64,000 nucleotides of DNA from Tenacibaculum aiptasiae (GTDB lineage: Bacteria; Bacteroidota; Bacteroidia; Flavobacteriales; Flavobacteriaceae). The notes under the pieces were generated by a model, which saw only the letters and a program-made list of their open reading frames with translations, ran no database searches and was not told where the DNA came from. A program made the position numbers and the translations under genes. Within the stretch, counting starts at the first letter, position 1; the number at the start of each line of letters is the position of its first letter. The stretch lies in assembly GCF_008806755.1 (NCBI RefSeq), contig NZ_WAAU01000029.1, positions 1 to 64,000 of the forward strand, given 5' to 3'. Shown piece after piece: positions 26,138 through 35,213 of the stretch.

Positions 26138-26665
26138 TTACCATTTTTTATGATTGTTTGTATATCTAACTAATCTTCCTTCTTTTAGCTCTTGTAAAAA
26201 ATCACAGCTTGTAAGTCTCAACATTAGAGTGTTGTCTTCTAGAGTATAAGTATCATGAATATCTCCTGGTAGATATACATTACATTCTCCGGCGTTTAAA
26301 ATGTAGTCGTCTTTTTGGACAATATCCATGGTGCCATCGGGATGAAAAACACGATTAAAAAGTCCCATTTTGGATTGACCAATTACCGTTGAGTAAATTA
26401 CCCAACCACTTCCATGATCATGTGGAGGGCTAAACTCTCCTTTTTTTTCTACATGTCCCATTAATATAAATCCGTGTTCTTCACTTCTATATATTTCTTT
26501 AAAAGGAAGTTGTTCTTTTAGTAGTTGATCTACCCAACTTTCTCCAATACAATTTTGAGTTAGTTCTTCTACTAGTTCTTTACTTTTTTTAGTTAAGTCT
26601 GAAGTTAGAGGTCCCCATACTTTTGATAATTCTTTTATAAAATGATTTAAAGATTCTTGCTTCAT
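26138..26665 (-). CDS. Cysteine-dioxygenase-like cupin
   Basis: The 175-residue protein has the cupin metal motif PPHDHGSGW (His82, His84) and a later His137 in LPGDIHDTY, the three-His arrangement of cysteine/thiol dioxygenases. Such enzymes use Fe(II) and O2 to oxidise a thiol to a sulfinate. Cysteine is only one possible substrate. It follows the OMP gene by 46 bp, in the unit preceded by operator S1, so it may process a compound handled by the neighbouring transport genes. Confidence 0.72.
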   Translation of the reverse strand: MKQESLNHFIKELSKVWGPLTSDLTKKSKELVEELTQNCIGESWVDQLLKEQLPFKEIYRSEEHGFILMGHVEKKGEFSPPHDHGSGWVIYSTVIGQSKMGLFNRVFHPDGTMDIVQKDDYILNAGECNVYLPGDIHDTYTLEDNTLMLRLTSCDFLQELKEGRLVRYTNNHKKW

Positions 26666-26711
26666 AATTTGATGTTATTTTTCTTGTTAAGTTTTATTGT
26701 TGATGTTGTTT

Positions 26712-27377
26712 TTAAATCAAAAACTTAGCGAATAAACCGTAGTTTTCTTTTTTGATTTTGAATGGTCCAAAGGCATCTAGGTTTGAACCTATTCCTATAG
26801 AAATATTATTAAAACTTAGCCCAAGTCTTAAGTTAAGATAGCTTCTGTTATGAGTATCTTGTCTTATGTTATGATTATATAAGAATTGAATTCTGGTATA
26901 TAAGCTGGTTTTTTTAGATAAACGAGGTTTGTATTCATATAAAAAAAGTGCCTCAAGACTTTTGTCGTCTATTAAATCAATAGATGGAGCTAGGATTAGT
27001 AACATTTCTTTACTTACATAAGCATAATTTATACCTAAAATTGGATGAATTCCATCAATAGAATTTGTAGCTATTCCTCCTGAAATACTAAGGTTCTTAG
27101 CCACTTCATAGTTTAGTGTGGTAGAACCAACAAACACAACATTTTTATCTTCATAAAACTGTGAATATGTAAGCATATTAAAAACGCTAAACTTTTCCAT
27201 TTTTTTTAATGGTCTCATAAAGACATTTTGAATACTTAAAATTTCTTTAGAAGCAAATACTTCAAAATCTATTGGAGGATTTATAGCTTCTTTTGGACTA
27301 AATTTATCTTGTGCCTTTATTTTGACAGAAAATAAAATAAAAGCTATTAGTGTTGTTATTATCTTATAAACCTTCAT
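26712..27377 (-). CDS. Probable outer-membrane beta-barrel protein
   Basis: I do not recognise the family. The 221-residue product has a signal peptide (1-22, ending IKAQ), then alternating polar/hydrophobic strands (for example SLYTRIQFLYNHNI and SYLNLRLGLSFNNISIGIGSN) and an aromatic-hydrophobic C-terminal strand ending YGLFAKFLI, as in small outer-membrane barrels. It heads the unit with the cupin gene. Operator S1 lies 57-90 bp upstream. Confidence 0.65.
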   Translation of the reverse strand: MKVYKIITTLIAFILFSVKIKAQDKFSPKEAINPPIDFEVFASKEILSIQNVFMRPLKKMEKFSVFNMLTYSQFYEDKNVVFVGSTTLNYEVAKNLSISGGIATNSIDGIHPILGINYAYVSKEMLLILAPSIDLIDDKSLEALFLYEYKPRLSKKTSLYTRIQFLYNHNIRQDTHNRSYLNLRLGLSFNNISIGIGSNLDAFGPFKIKKENYGLFAKFLI

Positions 27378-27433
27378 ATTTGCTTGCTTCTAATTGTTGG
27401 TACAAAATTAGAGAGCGTGGAGAGGTTAATTAG

Positions 27434-27467
27434 TTCACAAAAGTTGGTTCTTTATGTACTTTTTTAC
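27434..27467 (-). promoter_or_regulatory. Candidate AraC operator S1 (OMP-cupin unit)
   Basis: On the plus strand TTCAC (27434) and TGTAC (27455) are spaced 21 bp, with AAAAG after the first and TTTTTTAC after the second. It aligns without gaps with sites S2, S3 and S4; S1 and S2 share 15 of the 23 bases before TGTAC plus the T run. It sits 57 bp or more upstream of the OMP start. Confidence 0.6.
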
Positions 27468-27496
27468 AAATGAAGCTTGTTGAAGTTTTGTTAATG

Positions 27497-27537
27497 AAAA
27501 AAGCTCATGGGTAAAGTTAAATACCACATGAACTTTC
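27497..27537 (-). terminator. Terminator of the methyltransferase unit
   Basis: Minus-strand AAAGTTCATGTGGTA pairs with TTACCCATGAGCTTT around TTTAAC, followed by T's, 26 bp past the methyltransferase stop. It is a close relative of the hairpin at 26001-26036. Confidence 0.7.
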
Positions 27538-27562
27538 AAAAAGGGGCTATCAATAATTAAAC

Positions 27563-28873
27563 CTATTTTTTTCTACCTACAAATCTTAATATTGAGGCTT
27601 TTAGTTCACTTTTATTGCCTTCTAATAAAATATCTGTTTCAACTTTTAATTCTATGATTTCATAATTTGGAAAATCTCTTAAAATACTTTCTTTATCATA
27701 CAGATAAGGAATCTCTTGTGGTCCTTCTTTGCTAATTTTTGGATGATTTGTGCTAAAAGTTTCAATAATTAAAAGGCCTCCTTTTTTAAGATGCTTATCC
27801 ATTTTTTTATTTATGTCAATGCGCTCTTGCCCAGCAAAATGAATAAATAAGAAAGCTATAGCATCAAAAGATTCTTTAGGATATGAAGCATTTACAATAT
27901 CTTGTACAGTATATTTAATATTTACATCATTTGCCTTTGCTAATTTTAATGCTTTTTTCTTAGCTTCAGTACTATAATCGTAAGCCGTAACATCCCATCC
28001 TAGTTTGGCAGCAAAAACTGCATTTCTACCTTCTCCTTCACCTGGAAATAATATTTTACCAGGTTTATGTTGAGGTAATATTTTTGCTAAATATTTGTCA
28101 GGTTTTTTACCATATAAGTATTCATCTTTGGCGTATTCTTTATTAAAATATGCTTTTAAAAATTCAGCTTCAGATACCTTTTTTTGTGGAATTAAAAATG
28201 CCTCTATTATGTATTGTTTAGAAAGTAAATTACTGTTGATTTTAAAATCGACAAAACCAGCTTTTTTTAATTCTTGAATAACATCAGATTCCTTAATTCT
28301 CATCTCATATGATGGACCATCGGTAATTGATTTATCTTTTTTATAATCAACTATAACTAGTTTGCCATTTGATTGCATTCCAAACTTCACCTTTTTAAAA
28401 TAATTAACCCTATTTTCTATATGATGATAAGTGTCTACAATTAATACGATGTCTACTTCTTCCTTTTTTAAATCAGGTGTGTTAAAAGGAATTTTTCTAA
28501 TTTGCATTGCTTTAGAAGAAACCTTTTTCTCTTTCCTTTTATGGTTTAATATTTCTATAAAATCATTATCAACATCTGCAGCAATTACATTAGCCTCAGC
28601 ATCTACCATTTTAAAAGAAAAATAGCCAGTACCAGCACCAATATCTAATACTTTTTTATTTTTTAAGTCACCTATTAGCGCTAGAACGTCTTTAGGCTTT
28701 TGCCAACTATCTCTATCTTTTGCATCTAGATGTTTAGCAAGTTCTTTAGCTGGTAAATGTTTGTGTTGTCCATGTTTACCATGTTTTTGAGCATTACAGT
28801 TTGCACCAGTAAATGTTATTAATACAAGACAAAGAAGATTGGGGATTGTTAATTTACTCTTTGTTTTTTTCAT
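27563..28873 (-). CDS. Exported tandem SAM-dependent methyltransferase (two domains)
   Basis: The 436-residue protein has an N-terminal export signal with a possible lipobox (TGANC, Cys26), a His-rich spacer (KHGKHGQHKH), a first class I methyltransferase domain (motif I LDIGAGTGYFSF, ~77-88) and a second TehB-like domain starting EYLYGKKPDKYL (~252) with LFPGEGEGRNAVFAAKLGWDVTAYD. The second domain is a paralogue of the free-standing enzyme at 34583-35194. Both domains keep their SAM-binding motifs. An exported SAM enzyme is puzzling since SAM is cytoplasmic; the signal may be only an anchor. It has its own operator (S2) and terminator. Confidence 0.85.
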   Translation of the reverse strand: MKKTKSKLTIPNLLCLVLITFTGANCNAQKHGKHGQHKHLPAKELAKHLDAKDRDSWQKPKDVLALIGDLKNKKVLDIGAGTGYFSFKMVDAEANVIAADVDNDFIEILNHKRKEKKVSSKAMQIRKIPFNTPDLKKEEVDIVLIVDTYHHIENRVNYFKKVKFGMQSNGKLVIVDYKKDKSITDGPSYEMRIKESDVIQELKKAGFVDFKINSNLLSKQYIIEAFLIPQKKVSEAEFLKAYFNKEYAKDEYLYGKKPDKYLAKILPQHKPGKILFPGEGEGRNAVFAAKLGWDVTAYDYSTEAKKKALKLAKANDVNIKYTVQDIVNASYPKESFDAIAFLFIHFAGQERIDINKKMDKHLKKGGLLIIETFSTNHPKISKEGPQEIPYLYDKESILRDFPNYEIIELKVETDILLEGNKSELKASILRFVGRKK

Positions 28874-28932
28874 GTTATATTGTTCTTATGTTTTGAGGAT
28901 ACAAAGGTTTATTTTTTGTAAAGTTCTCTTTG

Positions 28933-28967
28933 TTTCAAAAAGTAAGTTTATTATGTACTTTTTTTAC
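28933..28967 (-). promoter_or_regulatory. Candidate AraC operator S2 (methyltransferase)
   Basis: TTTCA (28933) and TGTAC (28954) spaced 21 bp, with AAAAAG and TTTTTTTAC following as in S1. It lies 59-94 bp upstream of the tandem methyltransferase start. The first half-site is the weakest of the four sites. Confidence 0.55.
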
Positions 28968-28976
28968 AATTTTAAC

Positions 28977-31304
28977 CTATAGTAAATTCCCGAATTTAAT
29001 ACCTAGGTATATAGTTCTAGGAGCTGAAGGTCCATAGATATATTTTGGCCAACGATTAAGCCCCTCATCAAAGTCATTTTGATAACTATTAAATATGTTT
29101 TTTACACCAGTGTATATTTGTAAAGTTGTTTGTTTTAAAGTAATATTTCGACGTAATTTTATACCCAAATCCAAAAATTGTTTAGAGGTTCTAAGCTCTT
29201 GTTTTGGAAAGTGGGGAACTAACATTTTTCCTGTATAGTTACCATTAGTTGAAACGGTCCATTTTTGAGACAAGTTCCAATCAAGCATAAAATATCCATA
29301 GTGATTTGGTGTTCTGAAAAAACGTTTTTCATTGAATGCTTGAGGTTGTTCGTATTTGCTATTCTGAATTGTAAAACCAGCTTGAAAACTAATAGCTTCA
29401 GAAGGTACTATTTGCATTTCAATATTTATTCCTTTTACTTTTGCTTCTTGATTTGAGTTAAATCTAGTTGCGGTAATAACACCATTGTTGTCAGGAGTAG
29501 AGTAACTAGTAGCAAAAGAATTGTTTATTTGGGTATAAAAACCTTCTAAAAGAAAACTAAGGTAGGTGTTGTTTATCTTTTTATTAAAATCTAAAGAAGC
29601 TGTATAACTATTACTCGTTTCTTTGTCTAAGTCTGCTCTTACCTTATTTATAATACTGTTAGATCCTGATATTTCTATGTGTAAATCTTCATCACGTAAT
29701 TCAGGGGAGCGATAGCCTTTTGAGTAGCTTAACCTAGCTTGCAAATATTTTTTTAAATCATATTTTAATGTAAATCTAGGACTAAATACACTTCCTGATT
29801 TATTAAAACTATTATGTTCTCTATCTTTTACTTTATAAGAGTCAAAACGAGCGCCAAATGATGCCTTAAACTTGTTCCAGTTGAAGTCGTATTGAGAAAA
29901 TATAGATATTGTATTAGTTCCTTGGTTTGCTACTACTATATTTGTGTTATTTCCTATTAAGTTAGGGGTTGTTTCTGAATGTAATATTTGATTATCTGTA
30001 AGTATAGCTCCATTGTTTTCTAGTCCAAATAAGACGCTGTTTTTTTTGAAATTTAATTTATATTGTGTGCCAAATACATAAGATCGTTCTCTTGTATTTT
30101 GAAAAACTCCATAAGCAGTTCTTAAACCTCTAAAAGCATCAGCTTTTAAAGATTGTCCTAAAAGATAAACTGATAATAAGTTTTTCTCTTTGACATATTG
30201 TTCATAATTTATTGAAGCAGTAGAAATATTATGGGTTACAGCCGCAGCCATATTAGCTTTATTTACAGGGGTGTTAAAATCTCCACCTCCTCGACGGTCT
30301 TCTTTTAGGTTAAAAAAATCAATAGTTAATTTTCCTTGTTCGTTTAATTTATGAAATAGACGAGCTCCTAGAGTAGTACTATTTAGCATAGGGATTTCTG
30401 AAAAGTCATCATTGTTAGCATCAAAAGCTTTTCGGTCTCTATGAAACCCAAATAAAGTAATTCCGGTTTTGTAATCATCGGTAACTAAAGAACCGTTAAA
30501 ATTGGTAGAATATTCTTCTGAAACTCCTCCAGTATTTTTTACACCTGCTCCTATAAAAGAAGTATTTACACCAATTTCAAAAGAATTAAAATGAGGGTCT
30601 TTTAGCATAAGGTTAACGGTTCCTGCTACAGCACCAGTTCCATATATTGTAGAGCCTCCACGTCTTATATCTACTCGGTCTAAAATACTAGTAGGAATCA
30701 TTTCTAAGCCAAAAACACTAGCAAAACCTTTAAAAATAGGGCGGTTGTTTACTAATATTTGAGAATATTCACCACCTAAGCCATTCATTCTTAATTGAGG
30801 CCAACCACTGTTAGCGCAATTAGTTTCCATTCTAAGTCCTGGCGAACAGTTTAAGCTTTCACTTATAGTAACCGATTGGGTGGCAGTGAAAAGCTTTGAA
30901 TCTAAGGTATTCACAATAGTTGAAGTTTTTATCCTTTTAGAAACTTTATTGTTTCCTTCAATGATTACTTCGTCTAATTCTTGTTTGCTTTCCTCAAATT
31001 CAAAGTTTAAAATATAGGTTTCTCCTGATTTTATTTCTATTGTTTTTTTTTGGGTTTTATAACCCATAGATTGAGCGACTATAGTTTGTTTTCCACTTGG
31101 AACATTTATAAGTTGATAATGTCCTGAATTATTTGTGATATCTCCTATAGTGGTGTTTTTTATGCTTACTGTTACATACGGTAAGTGTTTTCCTTTGTTA
31201 ATTATATGTCCAGAAATTATTGTTTCTGATTGATTAATTTGACCATAGTTTATCTGATAAAATGTGAGTAAAATAAATAAAAAGATTAATGAAAGTTTAT
31301 TCAT
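28977..31304 (-). CDS. TonB-dependent outer-membrane receptor with carboxypeptidase-regulatory-like domain
   Basis: The 775-residue receptor has a signal peptide (1-21), a carboxypeptidase-regulatory-like domain (about 29-112, GHIINKGKHLPYVTVSIKNT), a plug domain (about 125-240; INPUT-like segments VTISESLNCSPG, RMNGLGGEYSQILVNNRPI, VDIRRGGSTIYGTGAVAGTVNL) and a barrel ending YLGIKFGNLL. It imports a ligand using TonB energy. No SusD gene is adjacent, so a glycan role is less likely than a metal chelate or small organic molecule. It is the last gene after the APC and EamA genes (53-bp gap). Confidence 0.93.
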   Translation of the reverse strand: MNKLSLIFLFILLTFYQINYGQINQSETIISGHIINKGKHLPYVTVSIKNTTIGDITNNSGHYQLINVPSGKQTIVAQSMGYKTQKKTIEIKSGETYILNFEFEESKQELDEVIIEGNNKVSKRIKTSTIVNTLDSKLFTATQSVTISESLNCSPGLRMETNCANSGWPQLRMNGLGGEYSQILVNNRPIFKGFASVFGLEMIPTSILDRVDIRRGGSTIYGTGAVAGTVNLMLKDPHFNSFEIGVNTSFIGAGVKNTGGVSEEYSTNFNGSLVTDDYKTGITLFGFHRDRKAFDANNDDFSEIPMLNSTTLGARLFHKLNEQGKLTIDFFNLKEDRRGGGDFNTPVNKANMAAAVTHNISTASINYEQYVKEKNLLSVYLLGQSLKADAFRGLRTAYGVFQNTRERSYVFGTQYKLNFKKNSVLFGLENNGAILTDNQILHSETTPNLIGNNTNIVVANQGTNTISIFSQYDFNWNKFKASFGARFDSYKVKDREHNSFNKSGSVFSPRFTLKYDLKKYLQARLSYSKGYRSPELRDEDLHIEISGSNSIINKVRADLDKETSNSYTASLDFNKKINNTYLSFLLEGFYTQINNSFATSYSTPDNNGVITATRFNSNQEAKVKGINIEMQIVPSEAISFQAGFTIQNSKYEQPQAFNEKRFFRTPNHYGYFMLDWNLSQKWTVSTNGNYTGKMLVPHFPKQELRTSKQFLDLGIKLRRNITLKQTTLQIYTGVKNIFNSYQNDFDEGLNRWPKYIYGPSAPRTIYLGIKFGNLL

Positions 31305-31356
31305 TTGTTCTAGAATTAAAAATTGTTTGTTGAATGATGAGAAAGAGAAAGTATCA

Positions 31357-32253
31357 CTATTTGTAAGTTTTTGATTCTCTTATTAAGCTAATGGTATATA
31401 ATATGATAGCTGTTAAAATAATTACTCCACCAATCATACTTTCTTTATTTGGAATTTCGCTAAAGAAAAAGAATGCTAAGATTGGAGCTAAAACATTTTG
31501 TAGCATTAGTGTTAAGGACACTTCAGAAGCTTTTATAAATCGAGTAGCCATCATACCAGAAACTCTACCTAAAGGAGCTGTAATTAATCCCATTGCTCCC
31601 ATAATTAGCCATGTGTTTAATGAAAATGTAGAAGGTTCTGCAAAGAAAAACATTACAAAAGCTAAGAAGAAACCTCCTAAACCAACAAGGGCTAGTCTAT
31701 TAACGTTAGGATATTTACGAAGTAGTGTGAAAATTAAGGCTACACAGAATACAGATATTAAAGCTAGTAAATCTCCTTTCCAATTTCCTGTACCAAAAGA
31801 ACTATTGACAACAATGACAACTCCTAAAACAACAAAAAATATTGCTAACCATGTTTTACGGTTGGTTTTTTCTTTCAATAAAATCCAGCTTAACAATGCA
31901 GCAACAGCTGGAGTAGCACTTTGTATAATAAAAGTATTAGCAATGGAAGTGTTTTTTATACTTAAAACAAATGAAGAGGCACTTCCTAACATTAATAAAC
32001 TTGAAATTATAAGTGGCCAACCATCAGATTTGATAACTTGAATAATACTACGTTTTTCTGAAGTTTGGACAACAATAGACATTGAAATAGCTGTAAATAA
32101 CCCAAATAAGAATATGGTGTTAAAACCACTCACGCCAGAAAATCGAATATAAATAGGGTCGAAGCTCATTAAAATAGCTCCTAAAATAGCAAGTGTAACC
32201 CCTTTTGTTTTTGAATTTAATTTTTGAATGTTTGTAGTAGGTATATTTTTCAT
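31357..32253 (-). CDS. EamA/DMT family transporter
   Basis: The 298-residue protein has ten transmembrane helices in two EamA halves (LAILGAILMSFDPIYIRFSG at residue 23; second half from about 160) with the family element ATPAVAALLSWILLKEK. Members export amino acids or metabolites. It starts 15 bp after the APC permease gene and precedes the TonB receptor, which suggests that the unit moves one class of small molecule across both membranes. Confidence 0.9.
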   Translation of the reverse strand: MKNIPTTNIQKLNSKTKGVTLAILGAILMSFDPIYIRFSGVSGFNTIFLFGLFTAISMSIVVQTSEKRSIIQVIKSDGWPLIISSLLMLGSASSFVLSIKNTSIANTFIIQSATPAVAALLSWILLKEKTNRKTWLAIFFVVLGVVIVVNSSFGTGNWKGDLLALISVFCVALIFTLLRKYPNVNRLALVGLGGFFLAFVMFFFAEPSTFSLNTWLIMGAMGLITAPLGRVSGMMATRFIKASEVSLTLMLQNVLAPILAFFFFSEIPNKESMIGGVIILTAIILYTISLIRESKTYK

Positions 32254-32268
32254 TTTATTTTTAAGTTT

Positions 32269-33552
32269 TTATTTTTTAGATTCTATTGCTTTATTGAAAA
32301 GAAAGCTCAATGCTCCTAGAAGTAAAATTCCAATACCTATAAGTGATTCTACAGGTTGTTCTACTAGTAGGTAGATTAAAATCCATAAGCTGATTAGTAG
32401 GAATATAATTTGAGGTAAAGGGAATAAAGGACTTTTATAGCCTGATAAGTCATTATTTTTTCTAATAAAGAAGAGACTTAGAACTGTTAATGAAACGAAT
32501 AATTGCAAAATGAAAGCACTGTAGGTTAGAACTTGATCAAAAGATCCTGTAAAAACCATTGTAAGAGAAATAATAGCTTGAAGTATTATTGCTTTATTTG
32601 GAATTCCATTTTTATTTGTCTTACTTAAAAATTTCCATAATTGATAATCTTCAGCCATTGCTTTGGTTACTCTAGGCCCAACCCATACCATAGCGCTAAT
32701 ACTAGATATAAGCATAAAAGCAATGAGACCACTTATAACTTTTCCTCCAATACTACCAAAAATATTATCCGCAACAATTTGCCCAATCTCTACCTGTCCA
32801 ACAAGTAGAGACAAAGGAGCTTGTTTTAGAAAAACAATTTGAAGAAGTATATAAAAAACACTTACCAAAAGTGTTCCTCCAATAAGTGCTATGGGGAGAT
32901 TACGGTTTACATTTTTTATTTCATCTACAATGTAAGCAGCAGCGTTCCATCCAGAAAACGAATAGGAAACGTATACTAAAGAAACAGCAAAAGAAGGAAG
33001 TAGGATTTCGTTTTGCCATTGATTACTCCAGTCAAATGAAGTAGCCTCTGAGGGAGTGAAAAGCCCAATAGCAATAAATATAAAAATTACTAGAATTTTT
33101 ATAAAGGTAGTAGTGTTTTGAAATTGACTACTTCTTTTTAAATTGAACATATGAAATAAAGAGACAACTACTATTAGAATAGAAGCAATTAACTTGTCGT
33201 TTATACCAAAGTATTTCTCTGTATATGCACCAGCTGCCATAGCAGCGAGTGCAATAGGGGCAGCAAAACCAACAGTTAATGAAGCCCATCCAGAGAGGTA
33301 GCCAGCAAACTTATTATATACAACTGATAAAAAATGGTATTCACCGCCTGAGCGAGTTAATTTTGTACCTAATTCAGCATAAGAGAGCGCTCCACTTATA
33401 GCCATAATTGCTCCCAATGACCAAAGAAGTATAATACTCCATGTATTTTTTGTTGAAACTAATTGAAATCCTAAGCTTGTAAAAACACCTGTTCCAATCA
33501 TATTAGCTATCACAACTGCCATAGCAGCTCTACTTGATATTTTACTTTTCAC
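32269..33552 (-). CDS. APC family amino acid permease
   Basis: The 427-residue protein has about 12 transmembrane helices and APC hallmarks: AVVIANMIGTGVFTSLG in helix 1, GALSYAELG in helix 2, and FSGWNAAAYIVDEIKN in helix 6. It is closest in pattern to LAT-like/YfnA-like amino acid-polyamine transporters. First gene of the APC-EamA-TonB unit; candidate operator S3 lies 54-84 bp upstream. Confidence 0.92.
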   Translation of the reverse strand: MKSKISSRAAMAVVIANMIGTGVFTSLGFQLVSTKNTWSIILLWSLGAIMAISGALSYAELGTKLTRSGGEYHFLSVVYNKFAGYLSGWASLTVGFAAPIALAAMAAGAYTEKYFGINDKLIASILIVVVSLFHMFNLKRSSQFQNTTTFIKILVIFIFIAIGLFTPSEATSFDWSNQWQNEILLPSFAVSLVYVSYSFSGWNAAAYIVDEIKNVNRNLPIALIGGTLLVSVFYILLQIVFLKQAPLSLLVGQVEIGQIVADNIFGSIGGKVISGLIAFMLISSISAMVWVGPRVTKAMAEDYQLWKFLSKTNKNGIPNKAIILQAIISLTMVFTGSFDQVLTYSAFILQLFVSLTVLSLFFIRKNNDLSGYKSPLFPLPQIIFLLISLWILIYLLVEQPVESLIGIGILLLGALSFLFNKAIESKK

Positions 33553-33605
33553 AAATTTTGTTTTTAGTGATAAGCAAAATTATTACTAGCTATAATTACA
33601 CAGGA

Positions 33606-33636
33606 TGGACTTTTAGGAGGTAATTAAGTACAAAAG
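33606..33636 (-). promoter_or_regulatory. Candidate AraC operator S3 (APC-EamA-TonB unit)
   Basis: TGGAC (33606) and AGTAC (33627) are spaced 21 bp, with GGTAATTA between as in S4 (GGTATTTA). It lies between the end of the araC-type gene and the APC start. 16 of the 23 bases before the second half-site match S4. Confidence 0.6.
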
Positions 33637-33646
33637 GGTTAAAAAA

Positions 33647-34534
33647 CTATACTATGTTGTTTTGGTTGCGATAAGTATCGGCAGTTAAAGATGTATGTTT
33701 TTTAAAAAACCGCATAAAGTAAGAAGTGTCAGTAAATCCAAGTTCATATGCAATTTCCGAAATAGAATTGTTTGTGAATAATAAGAGTCTTTTAGCTTCT
33801 GTTAAAGTACGCTCATGTATAAGGTTCATTACTGTTTTATTTAACCCTTTTTTACATAAATTATTAAGATGTCTTGGAGAAATATGCATTAAATCGGCAT
33901 AATCATTTAATAATCGAAGTTCTTTAAAATGCCTGTCTATTAATGTTTCTAACTTTCTTAATTGATAGGTTAAATAAGCTGGTTTTTCAGACTCTGTAGG
34001 AGAATCGTATATTCTAGAAGATCTAATGAGCAATATTTCAAAAAGAGCTCTTAAAATATTGTTTTTATCGTTTGTACTGGCATTGTATTCTTCATATAGT
34101 TCGTCCCAAGCTGCTTGAATTTTAGTGTTTTCTTTATCTATATTTATAATAGGAGAGTTACTTATAGAATGAAAGAAAGGAAAGTCTAAAAGTTTTTGAA
34201 AGCTATCTCCTAAATGATAAAAACCAGAATCAAATGAAATTACATAACCTTCGGTGTCTATACTTGTTTCTATAGAATGTACTTGACCAGGAGAAACAAA
34301 AAACATCATATTGGGTTTTATATCATAAGTTTTAAAATCGATAGAATGTTTGCCTATCCCTTTTTTTATAAACATGATATGATAATAATCGTGCCGATGA
34401 GGTTCAACAATGATTTGGTTACCATTATTCTCTCCAGTCATTCTATCAATTTCAAATTTAGAAACCTGCTTCGGTGTAAAAGCATTGTCTTCAAAACTTC
34501 TAATAGGTAAATCTGTAAATTCCTTTTTTCTCAC
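33647..34534 (-). CDS. AraC family transcriptional regulator with cupin sensor domain
   Basis: The 295-residue protein has an N-terminal AraC-type cupin (about 40-130; EPHRHDYYHIMFIKKGIG, FVSPGQVHSI) and a C-terminal double helix-turn-helix (about 190-290; DYADLMHISPRHLNNLCKK, ISEIAYELGFTDTSYFMRFFKKHTSL). It is the last gene of the TrxR-like - methyltransferase - AraC unit and is placed between the four transcription units carrying sites S1-S4, so it is the likely regulator of all of them. The effector is unknown. Confidence 0.93.
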   Translation of the reverse strand: MRKKEFTDLPIRSFEDNAFTPKQVSKFEIDRMTGENNGNQIIVEPHRHDYYHIMFIKKGIGKHSIDFKTYDIKPNMMFFVSPGQVHSIETSIDTEGYVISFDSGFYHLGDSFQKLLDFPFFHSISNSPIINIDKENTKIQAAWDELYEEYNASTNDKNNILRALFEILLIRSSRIYDSPTESEKPAYLTYQLRKLETLIDRHFKELRLLNDYADLMHISPRHLNNLCKKGLNKTVMNLIHERTLTEAKRLLLFTNNSISEIAYELGFTDTSYFMRFFKKHTSLTADTYRNQNNIV

Positions 34535-34582
34535 GGTTAGAATGTTTAAACTTCTATAAAATACAATTATTTAATTGAACAC

Positions 34583-35194
34583 TTACTTCTTTTTCCCAAT
34601 AAATCGAATAACAGCACTATTTCCTATATGATACAGTCCTTCTTGAAGATAGGTGTTTTTGTTTTTTAATTCAATGATTTCATAATTGGAAAAATCACGT
34701 TTAATTTCTTCAAGAGAATACATTTCCTCTTCACTTGATGGTCCTCCAACTTTTGGGTTCTTTTTATTAATTTCTCGATGCTCTTTACTAAATGCTTCTA
34801 GTATAATATAGCCTCCTTTTTTCAAATAATTATCGAGTCTTTTATGCATTTCAGCTTTAATTTTAGGTTCAAAATGAACAGAAGTGAGGCAAATCATATC
34901 AAATTCATCTTGCTTGTATTTTTCATCAAGAAATGCTTGAACTTTATAGTCGATGGTAACATTATTAAGTTGTGCCAGCTTGTCCGCTTTCTCTTTGCCT
35001 TTTAAACTATAGTCAAAAGCAGAAACGTTCCATCCTAGTGTAGCTGCATAGACTGCATTTCTACCTTCTCCTTCTGCAGGAAATAACACTTTTCCTGCAT
35101 TAAATAATGGTAGTTTTTCTTTGATGTAGGCATTAGGTTCTTTACCATATGCCCATTCATTATCATTATATCTTTCGTTCCAAAAATCTTTCAT
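34583..35194 (-). CDS. TehB-like class I SAM-dependent methyltransferase
   Basis: The 203-residue cytoplasmic enzyme has FWNERYNDNEWAYGKEPNAYI at the N terminus and motif I LFPAEGEGRNAVYAATLGWNVSAFDYS. It belongs to the tellurite-resistance/thiopurine-type methyltransferases that methylate soft nucleophiles. It is paralogous to the C-terminal half of the exported enzyme at 27563-28873. It follows the TrxR-like gene by 19 bp and precedes the AraC gene by 48 bp. Confidence 0.88.
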   Translation of the reverse strand: MKDFWNERYNDNEWAYGKEPNAYIKEKLPLFNAGKVLFPAEGEGRNAVYAATLGWNVSAFDYSLKGKEKADKLAQLNNVTIDYKVQAFLDEKYKQDEFDMICLTSVHFEPKIKAEMHKRLDNYLKKGGYIILEAFSKEHREINKKNPKVGGPSSEEEMYSLEEIKRDFSNYEIIELKNKNTYLQEGLYHIGNSAVIRFIGKKK

Positions 35195-35213
35195 ACTATA
35201 TTATAATGGATGA

